From assembly GCF_001591145.1 (NCBI RefSeq), contig NZ_BCUF01000002.1, positions 62,001 through 126,000 on the forward strand: a stretch of 64,000 bases of DNA, written 5' to 3'. Positions 18,478 through 30,401 of the stretch are shown piece by piece. Source of the stretch: Vibrio harveyi NBRC 15634 = ATCC 14126 = KCTC 12724 (GTDB lineage Bacteria; Pseudomonadota; Gammaproteobacteria; Enterobacterales; Vibrionaceae). The notes under the pieces are model-generated. The model made no database searches, was not told the DNA's origin, and worked only from the letters and a program-made list of their open reading frames with translations. Position 1 is the stretch's first letter, and every line of letters begins with the position of its first letter. The position numbers and the translations under genes are program-made.

Positions 18478-19461
18478 ATGAAAAAGACTCTAGTAGCTCT
18501 TGCAGTAGCAGGCATCTCTACGTCTGCACTAGCAGCAGGCAACATCTACGACAACGGTACAACTTCTTTCAACCTTAAGGGTGAGATCGATACTTACGTA
18601 AGTACTGTAGAAGGCAAAGAAAACGGCAAAACTACAGTTAAGCGTGACGTAGACGTTGACCTATGGGCTAAAATCCAAATCGATGCAGAGCACAAACTAA
18701 ACGAAGACATCAAAGTATTCGGTTCATTTGAACTAGAAAACGGCGAGTTCTTCGATAAAGACAGCAGCTCTGACCACGCTCGCGTACGTACAGATGACCT
18801 ATACTTCGGTGCTTACTTCGGTGACAACTGGGGTGTGGCTCTAGGTGAAGTTGGTGATTTCGGCGACTCTCTAGACGCAATCACTATCGACAACACTAAC
18901 GAAGGTCTTGGTTACGTTGATGATTTCGTAAAATCAAAAGAAAGTGCTGGTCACGCTGTTTCAGTTAAAGGTAGCTTCGACAAGCTAACTGTTATCGCTG
19001 ATGCATACCTAGATCAAAACGAGAAAATCGATACTGCATTCGGTCTATCTGCACAATACGCAATCAACGACATGTTCACTGTTGGTGCTTCTTACCAAGA
19101 TCAAGAGAACCGTGACGTTGCTGGTACTGATTACCAAGTAATGGGTGCAGCTGTTCGCTTCAACATGGATAACTTCTCTGCTGCAGTTAACTACGTTGCT
19201 GAAGAGCTAAACAAAGCTGACCAAGATACATGGTCTGCAGTAGCTGCTTACCAAATGAACGAAGCACGCGTTTACACTTCATTTGGTTTCACTGAGTACG
19301 AAGGCGACCACGACCAGTCTTACTACACGTTTGGTGCTGACTACGCTGTAACTGGTAACGTTCTAACGTTCATCGAATACACTGCAAGCGAAAACGACGA
19401 GAAAAACGTTTCTAAGAAAGAAGCTGACCTAGTTGTTGCTGGTGTTTACTACACGTTCTAA
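18478..19461 (+). CDS. Outer-membrane general porin (OmpT-position homologue)
   Basis: 327-aa trimeric-porin type protein. Signal peptide MKKTLVALAVAGISTSALA, then a mature chain starting AGNIYDNGTTSFNLKGEID. Repeated amphipathic beta-strands lead to a terminal Phe (LVVAGVYYTF), the barrel-assembly signal. Acidic composition and extreme codon optimisation suggest high expression. The ATG at 18478 is chosen over the in-frame upstream start, since it begins the signal peptide and AAAGGCAG lies upstream. The location next to dinG and UPF0319 is that of V. cholerae ompT (ToxR-repressed, CRP-activated there). The ompT identity rests on synteny, not on alignment. Confidence 0.85.
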   Translation: MKKTLVALAVAGISTSALAAGNIYDNGTTSFNLKGEIDTYVSTVEGKENGKTTVKRDVDVDLWAKIQIDAEHKLNEDIKVFGSFELENGEFFDKDSSSDHARVRTDDLYFGAYFGDNWGVALGEVGDFGDSLDAITIDNTNEGLGYVDDFVKSKESAGHAVSVKGSFDKLTVIADAYLDQNEKIDTAFGLSAQYAINDMFTVGASYQDQENRDVAGTDYQVMGAAVRFNMDNFSAAVNYVAEELNKADQDTWSAVAAYQMNEARVYTSFGFTEYEGDHDQSYYTFGADYAVTGNVLTFIEYTASENDEKNVSKKEADLVVAGVYYTF

Positions 19462-19485
19462 TTTCAGAACTTAAGTAGATATAGT

Positions 19486-19513
19486 AAAGGTCGCATTTAT
19501 TGCGGCCTTTTTT
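19486..19513 (+). terminator. Terminator after the porin gene
   Basis: AAAGGTCGCA (19486-19495) pairs with TGCGGCCTTT (19501-19510) with one wobble around TTTAT, followed by more Ts. Confidence 0.85.
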
Positions 19514-19725
19514 ATATTAAAAGCTTGCATCTCCTTAGGCTCCTGAAAGCATGGACTAAGTGAGTACATGAAGATTTTTGAGACTTGAATGCGCTTACCA
19601 ATTATCTACAGTCAATGATGTAGAAATGATTGGCTTTTCAGCAATGATTTCCTCAAACTGTGATGAATCGTAAGCGATATTTAACTCTTTTGATGTAATT
19701 AATTGAATTTTAAGGTTATTAGGAT

Positions 19726-20391
19726 ATGAGACTAAAAGCTTGGACTGTAGCATTTGTGCTTGGGTTGTTTGGTACAACAGCGAACGCAGACACAACAAAT
19801 AAAGCTGATACTTCAGCAACCTTAACTACCGCTCAAGGCGTTCAAGTGCTGTTTGTAAATGGCGTTAGTGCGGATGATTTGAGTGAACCGTTTGGTCTTG
19901 TTGATGGCTCTAACCAAGTAGTTGTAAAAGTAAACAAAGCTATTGGGCGCGGTGATAAGCGTACTCAAGTTTACTCTGCACCGTATATTCTTGGCTTTAG
20001 CTCTGGTGCGGGTGAGCTTTATATTGATGCGCCATCTTTTAGAGAAAAACGTCAGGCAGACAAGCTGTTCGAACAAGACAAAATGGACTGGAAAGTAAGT
20101 TTCAACGATAAGTCAATTGATTACTCGCAATATAAAATGCCAGGTGAGAAAGGTGCGTTCCCTTACTCAAACCTAGATGAGCAACTAGCGGAATACAATG
20201 AAGCTAATGGCGTTTTCTTTGCTAACGGTAAGAGAGTCGAATTGTCTGAGCTACAAGCAGCGACGGCTGTAACGGCAACTAGCAAAAGCGCGCAAAGAGT
20301 AAAATCACCGGTAACAAAAGCGAAGATTGCCTACCTAGAAATGACAGACGAAGAACGTCAGGCATTCATGAAGTGGGTTGCTCAACAATAA
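19726..20391 (+). CDS. UPF0319 / DUF2057 periplasmic protein (YccT/CsgI family)
   Basis: 221-aa exported protein. Signal peptide MRLKAWTVAFVLGLFGTTANA, then the DUF2057 body: VLFVNGVSADDL, QVVVKVNKAIGRGDKR, YSAPYILGF, and a C-terminal EMTDEERQAFMKWV helix. The E. coli member (YccT, CsgI) inhibits curli assembly; a role in vibrios is not established. TAAGG ten bases before the ATG is the probable ribosome site. Single gene between the porin and rluE; the perfect-palindrome terminator downstream is shared with rluE. Confidence 0.88.
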   Translation: MRLKAWTVAFVLGLFGTTANADTTNKADTSATLTTAQGVQVLFVNGVSADDLSEPFGLVDGSNQVVVKVNKAIGRGDKRTQVYSAPYILGFSSGAGELYIDAPSFREKRQADKLFEQDKMDWKVSFNDKSIDYSQYKMPGEKGAFPYSNLDEQLAEYNEANGVFFANGKRVELSELQAATAVTATSKSAQRVKSPVTKAKIAYLEMTDEERQAFMKWVAQQ

Positions 20392-20408
20392 ATATTATTG
20401 GTGACGAC

Positions 20409-20450
20409 AAAAATATAAAAAGCAGGTCTTGACCTGCTTTTTATATTTTT
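20409..20450. terminator. Perfect 20-bp-arm bidirectional terminator
   Basis: The arms at 20409-20428 and 20431-20450 are exact reverse complements with only TT between them. A GC-rich centre (AGCAGGTC/GACCTGCT) has A-rich and T-rich flanks, serving both the UPF0319 gene and rluE. Confidence 0.92.
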
Positions 20451-20488
20451 TGATGTGGGTGTTTTTGGATGTGCGAGCTTAGACGAGC

Positions 20489-21193
20489 TTAGAGAGTGAC
20501 TTCTCGCCATTCTCCCGGCTTCAAGTCGTCAAGCGCAATATCACCCATGGAGTAACGTACTAAACGCAGTGTCGGGAAGCCAATATGTGCTGTCATTCGT
20601 CGTACTTGGCGATTTCGACCTTCAATGATCGTAATTGCTAGCCAAGTTGTAGGAATATTAGCTCTAAACCGAACGGGCGGATTTCTATCCCAGATCTTTG
20701 GTTCAGGCATCACTTCTACTTTTGCTGGTAATGTCATGCCATCTTTCAATTCAACACCTTTACGAAGTTTTTCCAAGTCCTCTTCATTAGGTGCTCCATC
20801 TACTTGTACCCAGTAAGTTTTTGGCGACTTTGATTGAGGTTGTGTCAACTTTGCTTGCAAGATGCCATCATTTGTTAGCACCATCAGACCTTCGCTATCT
20901 CTATCTAACCGTCCTGCCGCGTATACATCTTTGACAGGGATGTAATCCGCTAACGTTTTACGACCATCTCCATCGGTAAATTGGCTCAACGTATCATAAG
21001 GTTTGTTGAAGATGATCACCTTACGGTCTTCTGGTGTAATGCGTGGTTTTGTTGACTTTGATGAACGGGTAGAGCGCCCTGGTCGATTTTTCGCCTGTCC
21101 ATTTGAATGGTTTGACTTGCCTGAGCGTTTAAAATGGCTCGGTTTAGAGTGGTTACTACGGCGACCTTTTTCATGACCCGTGCGAGATGACAT
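20489..21193 (-). CDS. rluE: 23S rRNA pseudouridine synthase RluE
   Basis: RsuA-family pseudouridine synthase, expected to modify U2457 of 23S rRNA. 234 aa: a basic Ser/Arg/Lys-rich N-terminal tail of about 50 residues, then [13 protein letters not shown], the catalytic motif [17 protein letters not shown] with Asp97, and the C-terminal [25 protein letters not shown]. The lack of an obvious S4 domain and the presence of the basic tail fit the RluE branch. Divergent from icd with a 371-bp gap. Confidence 0.92.
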   Translation of the reverse strand: MSSRTGHEKGRRSNHSKPSHFKRSGKSNHSNGQAKNRPGRSTRSSKSTKPRITPEDRKVIIFNKPYDTLSQFTDGDGRKTLADYIPVKDVYAAGRLDRDSEGLMVLTNDGILQAKLTQPQSKSPKTYWVQVDGAPNEEDLEKLRKGVELKDGMTLPAKVEVMPEPKIWDRNPPVRFRANIPTTWLAITIIEGRNRQVRRMTAHIGFPTLRLVRYSMGDIALDDLKPGEWREVTL

Positions 21194-23790
<2,597 letters not shown>

Positions 23791-23827
23791 TCTTGTACAC
23801 GCTACTTCGGTAGACCTATAGAAACAA

Positions 23828-23855
23828 TAAACCCGCTTTACGCGGGTTTATTTTT
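23828..23855 (+). terminator. Terminator after icd
   Basis: TAAACCCGC (23828-23836) pairs with GCGGGTTTA (23842-23850), followed by TTTTTCT. Confidence 0.88.
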
Positions 23856-23919
23856 CTCTTCATAAAAGCTCGTGTGCTTCTACGAGAGTAAATGATTTGT
23901 CTTTCCGACAGCGCTCTAT

Positions 23920-24138
23920 TTATTTGGCTTGGCCTTCTATTGGAACAACGCTGCTTGCGTGTGAACCTTTTGGACCTTTTTCAATCTCGTATGAGACTTG
24001 TTGGCCTGCTTTCAGTGTACGATAACCGTCCATTTGGATAGTTGAGTAGTGGGCGAAAATGTCTCCTTCCTCTTCGTCTGAACAAATAAACCCAAATCCT
24101 TTGGCGTTGTTAAACCACTTTACTGTACCTGTAGCCAT
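23920..24138 (-). CDS. cspD: Cold-shock-domain protein CspD
   Basis: 72-aa single cold-shock domain, inferred to bind single-stranded nucleic acid. RNP1 (KGFGFI, about residues 12-17) and RNP2-like (DIFAHYS) are present. In E. coli CspD is a stationary-phase replication inhibitor. It is placed next to clpS-clpA and divergent from them, as in enterobacteria. The ATG at 24138 has GAGGGATG upstream; the frame's earlier start seven codons upstream is not needed. Confidence 0.93.
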   Translation of the reverse strand: MATGTVKWFNNAKGFGFICSDEEEGDIFAHYSTIQMDGYRTLKAGQQVSYEIEKGPKGSHASSVVPIEGQAK

Positions 24139-24849
24139 GCTTTTACATCCCTCATGCATTTTTTACTGATGTTGTTACTTCACCCAAGCCATCCCTTCAG
24201 CTTGGTCTCATTGTTAGCCTTGCTATGCTAGTAATTGCTAACACACGTCGAGTGTGCACATCCACATTCATCAAATTGTTAGAAATCCAACAAATTCAGA
24301 ATGAGGATTTATGCATCAACACTTTCCACTGTAGTCAATGAATCTCGTCAGTCAATAGTGAAAGACAACATTAAGAAACATATTTGAAAACAAATCACTT
24401 TTGAGATTAACAATTTTGCAAACTCAATCGAGGTGGTTCGCCGAAGTTTAGATAAAAGGTCTGCAAGGTATTGAAATAGAGCGAAGGCATTCTAAACCAA
24501 GTGTGTACATTAGAAGATTCTACTAAATGAATAAAAAGTGATGTTTTCGTGATATTTAGCGACTTTTCCGTTGTAAGTGTGATCTTGGCAGTTTAAGAAT
24601 GTTTATCGGTTATATGGAAACAGAGCAAAAATTGATAGTTCTAACAGCAAAAAATAACCGTTCTAAGAGATAAAAATCTTTTATTTGCGCGCCTGCCGGA
24701 GGTGCATTAGTCTCTATATGAGGACGCAAATTTTATCTATCAAAATCGAATTAGGTGTCATATCTCACTACACCGCACGGCATGCTTATGGTAGATTGTT
24801 TTTATAGGTCGAAAACATCAACCCTTTGATACGATATCTTTGAATTGCC
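24139..24849. promoter_or_regulatory. Divergent cspD/clpS control region
   Basis: 711-bp AT-rich gap. An inverted repeat ATTTGCG (24683-24689) / CGCAAAT (24725-24731) lies about 120-165 bp upstream of clpS and may be an operator or leader hairpin. A 28-codon ORF at 24301 has no ribosome site. Nothing else coding is visible. Confidence 0.35.
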
Positions 24850-25170
24850 ATGAGTAAAAATTTTGAATGGGTGACTCCAGACTCAGATCTTCTGGAGCGA
24901 GAAAGTACAAAAGTTCAGCCGCCAAAGCTATACAACGTTGTACTCAATAATGATGACTATACACCTATGGATTTCGTCATAGAGGTGCTTGAGCGATTCT
25001 TTTCACATGATATTGATAAAGCAACGCAAATCATGCTCAAGATTCACTATGAAGGAAAGGCAATTTGTGGCACATACAGTGCAGAAATTGCCGAAACAAA
25101 AGTAGCGCAAGTGACGATGTACTCAAGGGAAAATGAGCATCCGCTACTATGTACTATGGAGCAAGCGTAA
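24850..25170 (+). CDS. clpS: ATP-dependent Clp protease adaptor ClpS
   Basis: 106-aa N-recognin that binds N-terminal Leu/Phe/Trp/Tyr and delivers substrates to ClpAP. The family core [28 protein letters not shown] carries the [10 protein letters not shown]-degron pocket motif (about residues 35-43), followed by [24 protein letters not shown]. Immediately upstream of clpA. No strong Shine-Dalgarno is seen before the ATG. Confidence 0.96.
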   Translation: MSKNFEWVTPDSDLLERESTKVQPPKLYNVVLNNDDYTPMDFVIEVLERFFSHDIDKATQIMLKIHYEGKAICGTYSAEIAETKVAQVTMYSRENEHPLLCTMEQA

Positions 25171-25218
25171 TAAGAAGACTTGCTCGAGCAACCAAAGTTG
25201 TTCTTTCGGGAGGTACTT

Positions 25219-27489
25219 ATGCTAAATAAAGAACTAGAGTCAAGCCTTAACGGTGCATTCGCTCGTGCACGTGACAAACGCCACGAGTTCATGACTGTCG
25301 AACACCTCCTACTTGCATTATTGGAGAATGATGCAGCTAAGGAAGCCCTTCTAGCCTGCAAAGCGGACCTTGATGCTTTGCGTAACGAACTCGATATTTT
25401 TATCGACCAAACAACGCCGCTCATCCCAGAAAGCGATGAGACGCGCGAAACCCAGCCGACATTGAGTTTCCAGCGTGTACTTCAACGCGCCGTCTTCCAT
25501 GTTCAGTCGTCTGGTCGAAGCGAAGTGACCGGGGCAAACGTTCTTGTTGCTATTTTTAGTGAGCAAGAGTCTCACGCCGCTTATCTGCTGAAAAAGAATG
25601 ATATCTCTCGTTTGGATATCGTTAACTTTATCTCTCATGGTATTACCAAAGCTTCTGGTTCAAGCGAAGACTCTTCTTCGTCCGATTCTTTTGGCTCGGA
25701 AGCGCCTGAAGAAACCAACCCAGAAGAACGTTTAGAAAGCTTTGCTACAAATCTAAACCAAGTTGCAAAAGCCGGTAATATCGACCCTCTTATTGGTCGT
25801 GATAAAGAGCTAGAGCGTACAATCCAAGTACTTTGTCGCCGCCGCAAAAATAACCCATTACTTGTGGGTGAAGCTGGCGTAGGTAAAACCGCGATTGCCG
25901 AAGGGCTCGCTTGGAGAATCGTTGAGGGGCAGGTTCCTGAAGTGATTCAAAACAGTGTGATTTACTCGCTGGACATTGGTTCTTTACTCGCTGGTACTAA
26001 ATACCGTGGTGATTTCGAGAAGCGCTTTAAGTCTGTGTTAAAGCAGCTAGAGAAAGAAGAAGACGCGATCCTGTTTATCGATGAAATTCATACCATCATC
26101 GGTGCGGGTGCCGCTTCTGGTGGTCAAGTCGATGCCGCTAACCTGATCAAGCCTCTACTAAGTAGTGGTAAGTTGCGTTGTATCGGTTCAACGACGTACC
26201 AAGAGTACAGCAACATCTTTGAGAAAGAGCGTGCATTGTCCCGTCGTTTCCAAAAGATCGATGTGGTAGAGCCTTCTCTGGATGATACAACCAAAATTCT
26301 AATTGGTTTGAAACCTAAGTATGAAGCGCACCACGAAGTACGTTATACCAACAAAGCGCTGCGTGCAGCGGTAGAGCTGTCAGCGAAGTACATCAACGAG
26401 CGTCACTTGCCAGACAAAGCAATCGACGTTATTGATGAAGCAGGCGCCCGCAGTCGTCTAGCACCAGCAAGCCGTCGTAAGAAGACCGTTGGTGTTGCAG
26501 ACATCGAAGCGATGGTCGCTAAGATGGCACGTATTCCAGAGAAATCAGTATCATCTTCAGATAAAGACATTCTGAAGAATCTGGATGACAAGATGAAGAT
26601 GCTTGTGTTCGGTCAAGATACGGCAATCGATGCACTGTCAGAAGCAATCAAGCTATCTCGTGCTGGTCTTGGTGTGGATAACAAACCTGTTGGCTCATTC
26701 CTGTTTGCAGGCCCAACAGGCGTTGGTAAAACAGAAGTTACCGTTCAGCTTTCTAAACTACTAGGCATTGAGCTACTGCGCTTTGATATGTCTGAATATG
26801 GTGAGCGTCACTCGGTCAGTCGCTTGATTGGTGCGCCTCCAGGTTATGTTGGCTACGACCAAGGTGGTCTATTGACGGATGCGGTGATTAAACATCCTCA
26901 TTCGGTCGTGCTGCTTGATGAGATTGAAAAAGCACACCCGGATATCTTTAATTTGCTACTGCAAGTGATGGATAACGGTACGCTAACGGACAACAACGGT
27001 CGCAAAGCGGACTTCCGCAACGTGATCCTTGTAATGACCACGAACGCAGGTGTAGCTGAAACTGAGAAGAAATCGATCGGTCTTATCCAACAAGACAACA
27101 GTCATGATGCGATGGCGGAAATCAAAAAGGTATTTACCCCTGAGTTCCGTAACCGTCTAGACAATATCATTTGGTTCAATAGCCTAGATGAAACGGTTAT
27201 CCATCAAGTGGTTGACAAGTTCATCGTGGAGCTACAAGTGCAACTGGACGCTCGTGGTGTGTCGATGGAAGTATCGCAAGATGCGCGTCATTGGTTGGCT
27301 CACAAGGGGTACGACAAAGCGATGGGAGCTCGCCCTATGGGACGTGTTATCCAAGAGCAGCTTAAGAAACCTTTGGCGAATGAACTTCTATTTGGATCAC
27401 TGGTTGACGGTGGAACAGTGAAAGTTACGTTGGTGAAAGACGAGCTTAAGTTTGAGTACTTAAGTGAGAAAGAAGCTGCGCTTCACTAA
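25219..27489 (+). CDS. clpA: ATP-dependent Clp protease ATP-binding subunit ClpA
   Basis: AAA+ unfoldase of ClpAP. 756 aa from the ATG at 25219 ([31 protein letters not shown]), with GGGAGG ahead; the upstream 13 codons are spurious. N-domain about 1-145, first AAA module with GEAGVGKTA, second with GPTGVGKTE, Walker [14 protein letters not shown]. The ClpP-docking IGL loop is visible as [12 protein letters not shown]. It follows clpS by 48 nt and is presumably co-transcribed. Confidence 0.97.
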   Translation: MLNKELESSLNGAFARARDKRHEFMTVEHLLLALLENDAAKEALLACKADLDALRNELDIFIDQTTPLIPESDETRETQPTLSFQRVLQRAVFHVQSSGRSEVTGANVLVAIFSEQESHAAYLLKKNDISRLDIVNFISHGITKASGSSEDSSSSDSFGSEAPEETNPEERLESFATNLNQVAKAGNIDPLIGRDKELERTIQVLCRRRKNNPLLVGEAGVGKTAIAEGLAWRIVEGQVPEVIQNSVIYSLDIGSLLAGTKYRGDFEKRFKSVLKQLEKEEDAILFIDEIHTIIGAGAASGGQVDAANLIKPLLSSGKLRCIGSTTYQEYSNIFEKERALSRRFQKIDVVEPSLDDTTKILIGLKPKYEAHHEVRYTNKALRAAVELSAKYINERHLPDKAIDVIDEAGARSRLAPASRRKKTVGVADIEAMVAKMARIPEKSVSSSDKDILKNLDDKMKMLVFGQDTAIDALSEAIKLSRAGLGVDNKPVGSFLFAGPTGVGKTEVTVQLSKLLGIELLRFDMSEYGERHSVSRLIGAPPGYVGYDQGGLLTDAVIKHPHSVVLLDEIEKAHPDIFNLLLQVMDNGTLTDNNGRKADFRNVILVMTTNAGVAETEKKSIGLIQQDNSHDAMAEIKKVFTPEFRNRLDNIIWFNSLDETVIHQVVDKFIVELQVQLDARGVSMEVSQDARHWLAHKGYDKAMGARPMGRVIQEQLKKPLANELLFGSLVDGGTVKVTLVKDELKFEYLSEKEAALH

Positions 27490-27511
27490 GCTTAGGTCTT
27501 GTTGAGTTCTA

Positions 27512-27541
27512 AAAGCGTGCGCTTAGTCGCGCGCTTTTTTA
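27512..27541 (+). terminator. Terminator after clpA
   Basis: AAAGCGTGCG (27512-27521) pairs with CGCGCGCTTT (27528-27537), one wobble, followed by Ts. Confidence 0.85.
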
Positions 27542-27597
27542 TGCCTGCTATATATTCTCAATTAACCTCAATAAGCTTGGTTCAGCGAGAATGACCA

Positions 27598-27727
27598 GAT
27601 TTGAAGGCGAGGCAACAATTTGAAACGCTGGCTATTTCGCTTCGTTGTCTTCCTTGCTTACTTTCGGTAAACAGAGAATCAGTGATAACGCTTTGAATCC
27701 TGTAACTTGAAGTCACTTGAGTATAGC
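27598..27727. repeat. Degenerate intergenic repeat, copy A
   Basis: Shares with copy B (30128-30248) the blocks ATTTGAAGG, a CGTTGTYTTCYTTGCT stretch, and the terminal 20-mer at 27706-27725, 19 of 20 identical. Lies between the clpA and infA terminators. No coding potential. Confidence 0.6.
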
Positions 27728-27784
27728 TTGTAGCGTGAATTGAATTGCCAAAGCCAGACTGGTTTTTAAAGCAAATGACAAGCA

Positions 27785-27815
27785 ATAAAAAACGGAGCTA
27801 CGAGCTCCGTTTTTT
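27785..27815 (-). terminator. Terminator after infA
   Basis: A 13-bp perfect stem (27787-27799 with 27803-27815) around ACG, core ACGGAGCT/AGCTCCGT, with As on one side and Ts on the other. It ends the leftward infA transcript. Confidence 0.9.
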
Positions 27816-27836
27816 ATTGTATTCGAAAATCAGAGA

Positions 27837-28055
<219 letters not shown>

Positions 28056-28135
28056 TTAATCCTCTTTAGAAATTAGGCGGTATTAGCGGGCTAATTTTGC
28101 CGCTAAACAGTAATTATGTAAAGTTGGGGCGTATT

Positions 28136-28837
28136 CTACCCTTGCCAACGCTGATTTACTAGCCTTTGGTGTCTCTGAAAGCGAGTTTTGTAGTTCATCG
28201 CCGGACATTCATCGATTTGATACCCTAGATACAGCCAATGTTTGTTGTGCTGTCGGCAGTATTCTAGCTGGAAAAGCACGCCTAAGGTCCCGAGAGACAA
28301 AGGATAATCTGGGTCAAAGAAGGTGTAAAACGCACTCGCACAATGCTCCATAATATCAGTGACAGCAACGGCTACTAGGCGCGCTTCGTCATCATAAACA
28401 TGAAGAAAGCCAGTCGTTAACCATGTTGTTTGAGCAAATCGCGCGAACTCGTCTTCCCGAGGTGGATACATAGTACCATTTTGGTGCCGTTCGCAAATAT
28501 AACGGCTGTAGAGTTCAAACCAATTTGAATCGAGCTCAGGTTTCATCTCCCAATGCAGTGCCTTTCCTTTGTTTAGCAAACGTTTCTGGCTTTTGGATGC
28601 TACGAAATCCGGTACTGCGATTCGGATTGGTTGACAAGCACTACAGTGCTGACAATGCGGCTTGTAAATGGTGTCTCCACTGCGGCGGAAACCATTAGCC
28701 ATCAATACTTGATAGCTTTGCTCTGTATGCAAATCAGCATCAAGAGCTACTGCCACACGCTCTTCACGCTCAGGTAAATAGCTGCATGGATGGTTGTTGG
28801 TTAACCCAATACGAATATGTTGGAGATCTGTGCTCAT
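28136..28837 (-). CDS. bpt: Aspartate/glutamate leucyltransferase (Bpt)
   Basis: Transfers Leu from Leu-tRNA to proteins with N-terminal Asp or Glu, making them ClpS/ClpAP substrates. 233 aa: the N-terminal C-rich motif with HPCSYL and KPHCQHCSACQPIRI (about residues 15-70) and the C-terminal ATE-type block (YTFFDPDYPLSLGTLGVLFQLEYC, LYLGYQIDECPAMNYK). The start overlaps the aat stop by 4 nt (ATGA), which indicates translational coupling. Confidence 0.95.
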   Translation of the reverse strand: MSTDLQHIRIGLTNNHPCSYLPEREERVAVALDADLHTEQSYQVLMANGFRRSGDTIYKPHCQHCSACQPIRIAVPDFVASKSQKRLLNKGKALHWEMKPELDSNWFELYSRYICERHQNGTMYPPREDEFARFAQTTWLTTGFLHVYDDEARLVAVAVTDIMEHCASAFYTFFDPDYPLSLGTLGVLFQLEYCRQHNKHWLYLGYQIDECPAMNYKTRFQRHQRLVNQRWQG

Positions 28838-29544
28838 GATACCGCGCCCTGCAAAATCTGTGGCTCAAACGTGCCCAAATCGGTTTTCTTATCTCTTAAA
28901 GATAGTAGTTTTTGTATGAAATCGTCGCGTTGGAGTTCAAATGCACCAAGCGATGCTAGGTGTGGGTTCATCACCTGGCAATCAATCAATTGACCTTGAT
29001 TTGACGCCAAGTGTTCGCACAGATACCACAATGCGATTTTTGAAGCATTGTCTTTGAGGCTAAACATCGACTCACCACAAAAAAGTCGACCGACGCTAAT
29101 ACCATATAGACCGCCAATTAATTGATCGTCGTGCCATACTTCTACTGAGTGACAATGACCACGCTTTGCAAGCTCGATATAAGAAGCTTGCATCTCGTCA
29201 TTGAGCCAAGTCTCTTCCGCAGGGCGGGTGGAAGAGCAAAACTGAATGACACGTTCGGTTGCGTTGTTTAACGTTACTTTATACTGTTGTTTACGCTGAA
29301 ACTTTTTCAAACTCTTGGAAGGCGTAAAGGTCAAAGGATCGAAAACAGCTCGTGGTGATGGACTCCACCAGAGAATTGGCTCTCCGGGACCATACCAAGG
29401 GAAAATGCCTTGTTGATAGCCACATAGGATGCGGTCGGGGTTAAGGTCGCCACCAAACGCCAATAAACCGTTTGGATCGCTCAGCGCATCATAGGGAGAT
29501 GGAAAAGAGAGCGAATCATCAAGTTCAGTTAAATAGATAGCCAT
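28834..29544 (-). CDS. aat: Leucyl/phenylalanyl-tRNA-protein transferase
   Basis: Adds Leu or Phe to N-terminal Lys/Arg (and Met) of proteins in the N-degron pathway. 236 aa, with FPSPYDALSDPNGLLAFGGDL at the start, QGIFPWYGPGEPILWWSPSPRAVF and GRLFCGESMFS. Co-transcribed with bpt (4-nt overlap). Together with clpS-clpA 3.5 kb away this completes the degradation branch except for clpP, which is not in the window. Confidence 0.97.
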   Translation of the reverse strand: MAIYLTELDDSLSFPSPYDALSDPNGLLAFGGDLNPDRILCGYQQGIFPWYGPGEPILWWSPSPRAVFDPLTFTPSKSLKKFQRKQQYKVTLNNATERVIQFCSSTRPAEETWLNDEMQASYIELAKRGHCHSVEVWHDDQLIGGLYGISVGRLFCGESMFSLKDNASKIALWYLCEHLASNQGQLIDCQVMNPHLASLGAFELQRDDFIQKLLSLRDKKTDLGTFEPQILQGAVS

Positions 29545-29585
29545 AAAGAGAAGTTTACCAACATCAGAGCCTATAGGAGCTTATT

Positions 29586-30062
29586 ATGAGCAGAGAAAGA
29601 CTTAATATAAAACGATGGGCATGGATCATACTGTTTTTGCCATTTTTCGCCAATGCAGCTTATGAAAGAAATGTAGCAAAACCAGTCAATCAAGTGGTGT
29701 ATGGCAAAGTCGATTCTGTGCGATACATAACTCAACAAGAAGTAAAGCAATCACAAAGTAACGGTTGGGAAACGCTTCTTGGTGCCACAATTGGTGGTCT
29801 AGTTGGCAACCAATTTGGTGGTGGCACAGGTAGAGAAGTCGCAACTGCCGTGGGCGCACTCGCGGGGGCCGCAGTCGTTCGAAATCGAAATAACTACGAA
29901 TACACGGTTGAGTATAAATTGGTTGAGCTGCTAATTAAGGTTGATGGCAACAAACTTATCAACGTCATTCAAGACGTTGATAATAGTATGCTGTTTAACC
30001 GTGGTGATGATGTACGCATTCTGTATTTTGATGATGGTGTCAGGGTTGATATTGCGTATTAG
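29586..30062 (+). CDS. Glycine-zipper exported protein
   Basis: 158-aa envelope protein of unknown function. N-terminal signal peptide WAWIILFLPFFANA (no lipobox), then a short domain YGKVDSVRYITQQEV and a glycine-zipper hairpin LLGATIGGLVGNQFGGGTGREVATAVGALAGAAV (about residues 65-98), followed by a beta-rich C terminus. The architecture resembles SlyB/PcP-type outer-membrane-associated proteins, but lacks their lipid anchor. AGGAGC precedes the ATG. Divergent from aat with only 41 bp between start codons. Confidence 0.8.
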   Translation: MSRERLNIKRWAWIILFLPFFANAAYERNVAKPVNQVVYGKVDSVRYITQQEVKQSQSNGWETLLGATIGGLVGNQFGGGTGREVATAVGALAGAAVVRNRNNYEYTVEYKLVELLIKVDGNKLINVIQDVDNSMLFNRGDDVRILYFDDGVRVDIAY

Positions 30063-30401
30063 ATATTTCTAAGTAACCTCGAGATGTTTGGGGTAGCGAC
30101 AATGGCTTGGTTTGTTAGCGTGGTTAGGATTTGAAGGTTCAGTGGAGCCAAGCCAAAAGTTGGCAACCAATACACTGCGTTGTTTTCTTTGCTCTCGAGT
30201 CAATGACAACGGTCTGAACCATGCATCTTGAAGTCACTTGGGTATATGTTTGTACTGCAAAAACGAAGTTGACTAATTATTCAAAAATTAGCGTAGATTT
30301 GCTCTGGTTTTGTGGTGGCTTTTTCGTTAGTCTGAATTCACGAAGAATTGTTTAGCTCTCAAAAATTGTGAAGTGAGAGCACAAAGGATTAACAACTTTT
30401 A
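30063..30401. other. Intergenic region with repeat copy B and aroA promoter
   Basis: 339 bp. Holds the second copy of the dispersed repeat (30128-30248) and then the AT-rich aroA promoter region, with AAAGGA at 30383-30388 as a rather distant ribosome site. No terminator is evident after the glycine-zipper gene. Confidence 0.4.
30128..30248. repeat. Degenerate intergenic repeat, copy B
   Basis: Same orientation as copy A. The terminal block CTTGAAGTCACTTGGGTATA (30227-30246) differs from copy A by one base; the internal CGTTGTTTTCTTTGCT block is also shared. Confidence 0.6.

Noticed and set aside
19595..19819. 74-codon minus-strand ORF between the porin and UPF0319 genes
   Set aside because: It overlaps the signal-peptide region of the UPF0319 gene in antisense, has no ribosome site, and its composition is not protein-like.
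24301..24387. 28-codon ORF (MRIYASTLSTVV...) in the cspD-clpS gap
   Set aside because: No ribosome site, no recognisable composition, and AT-rich surroundings; expected by chance.
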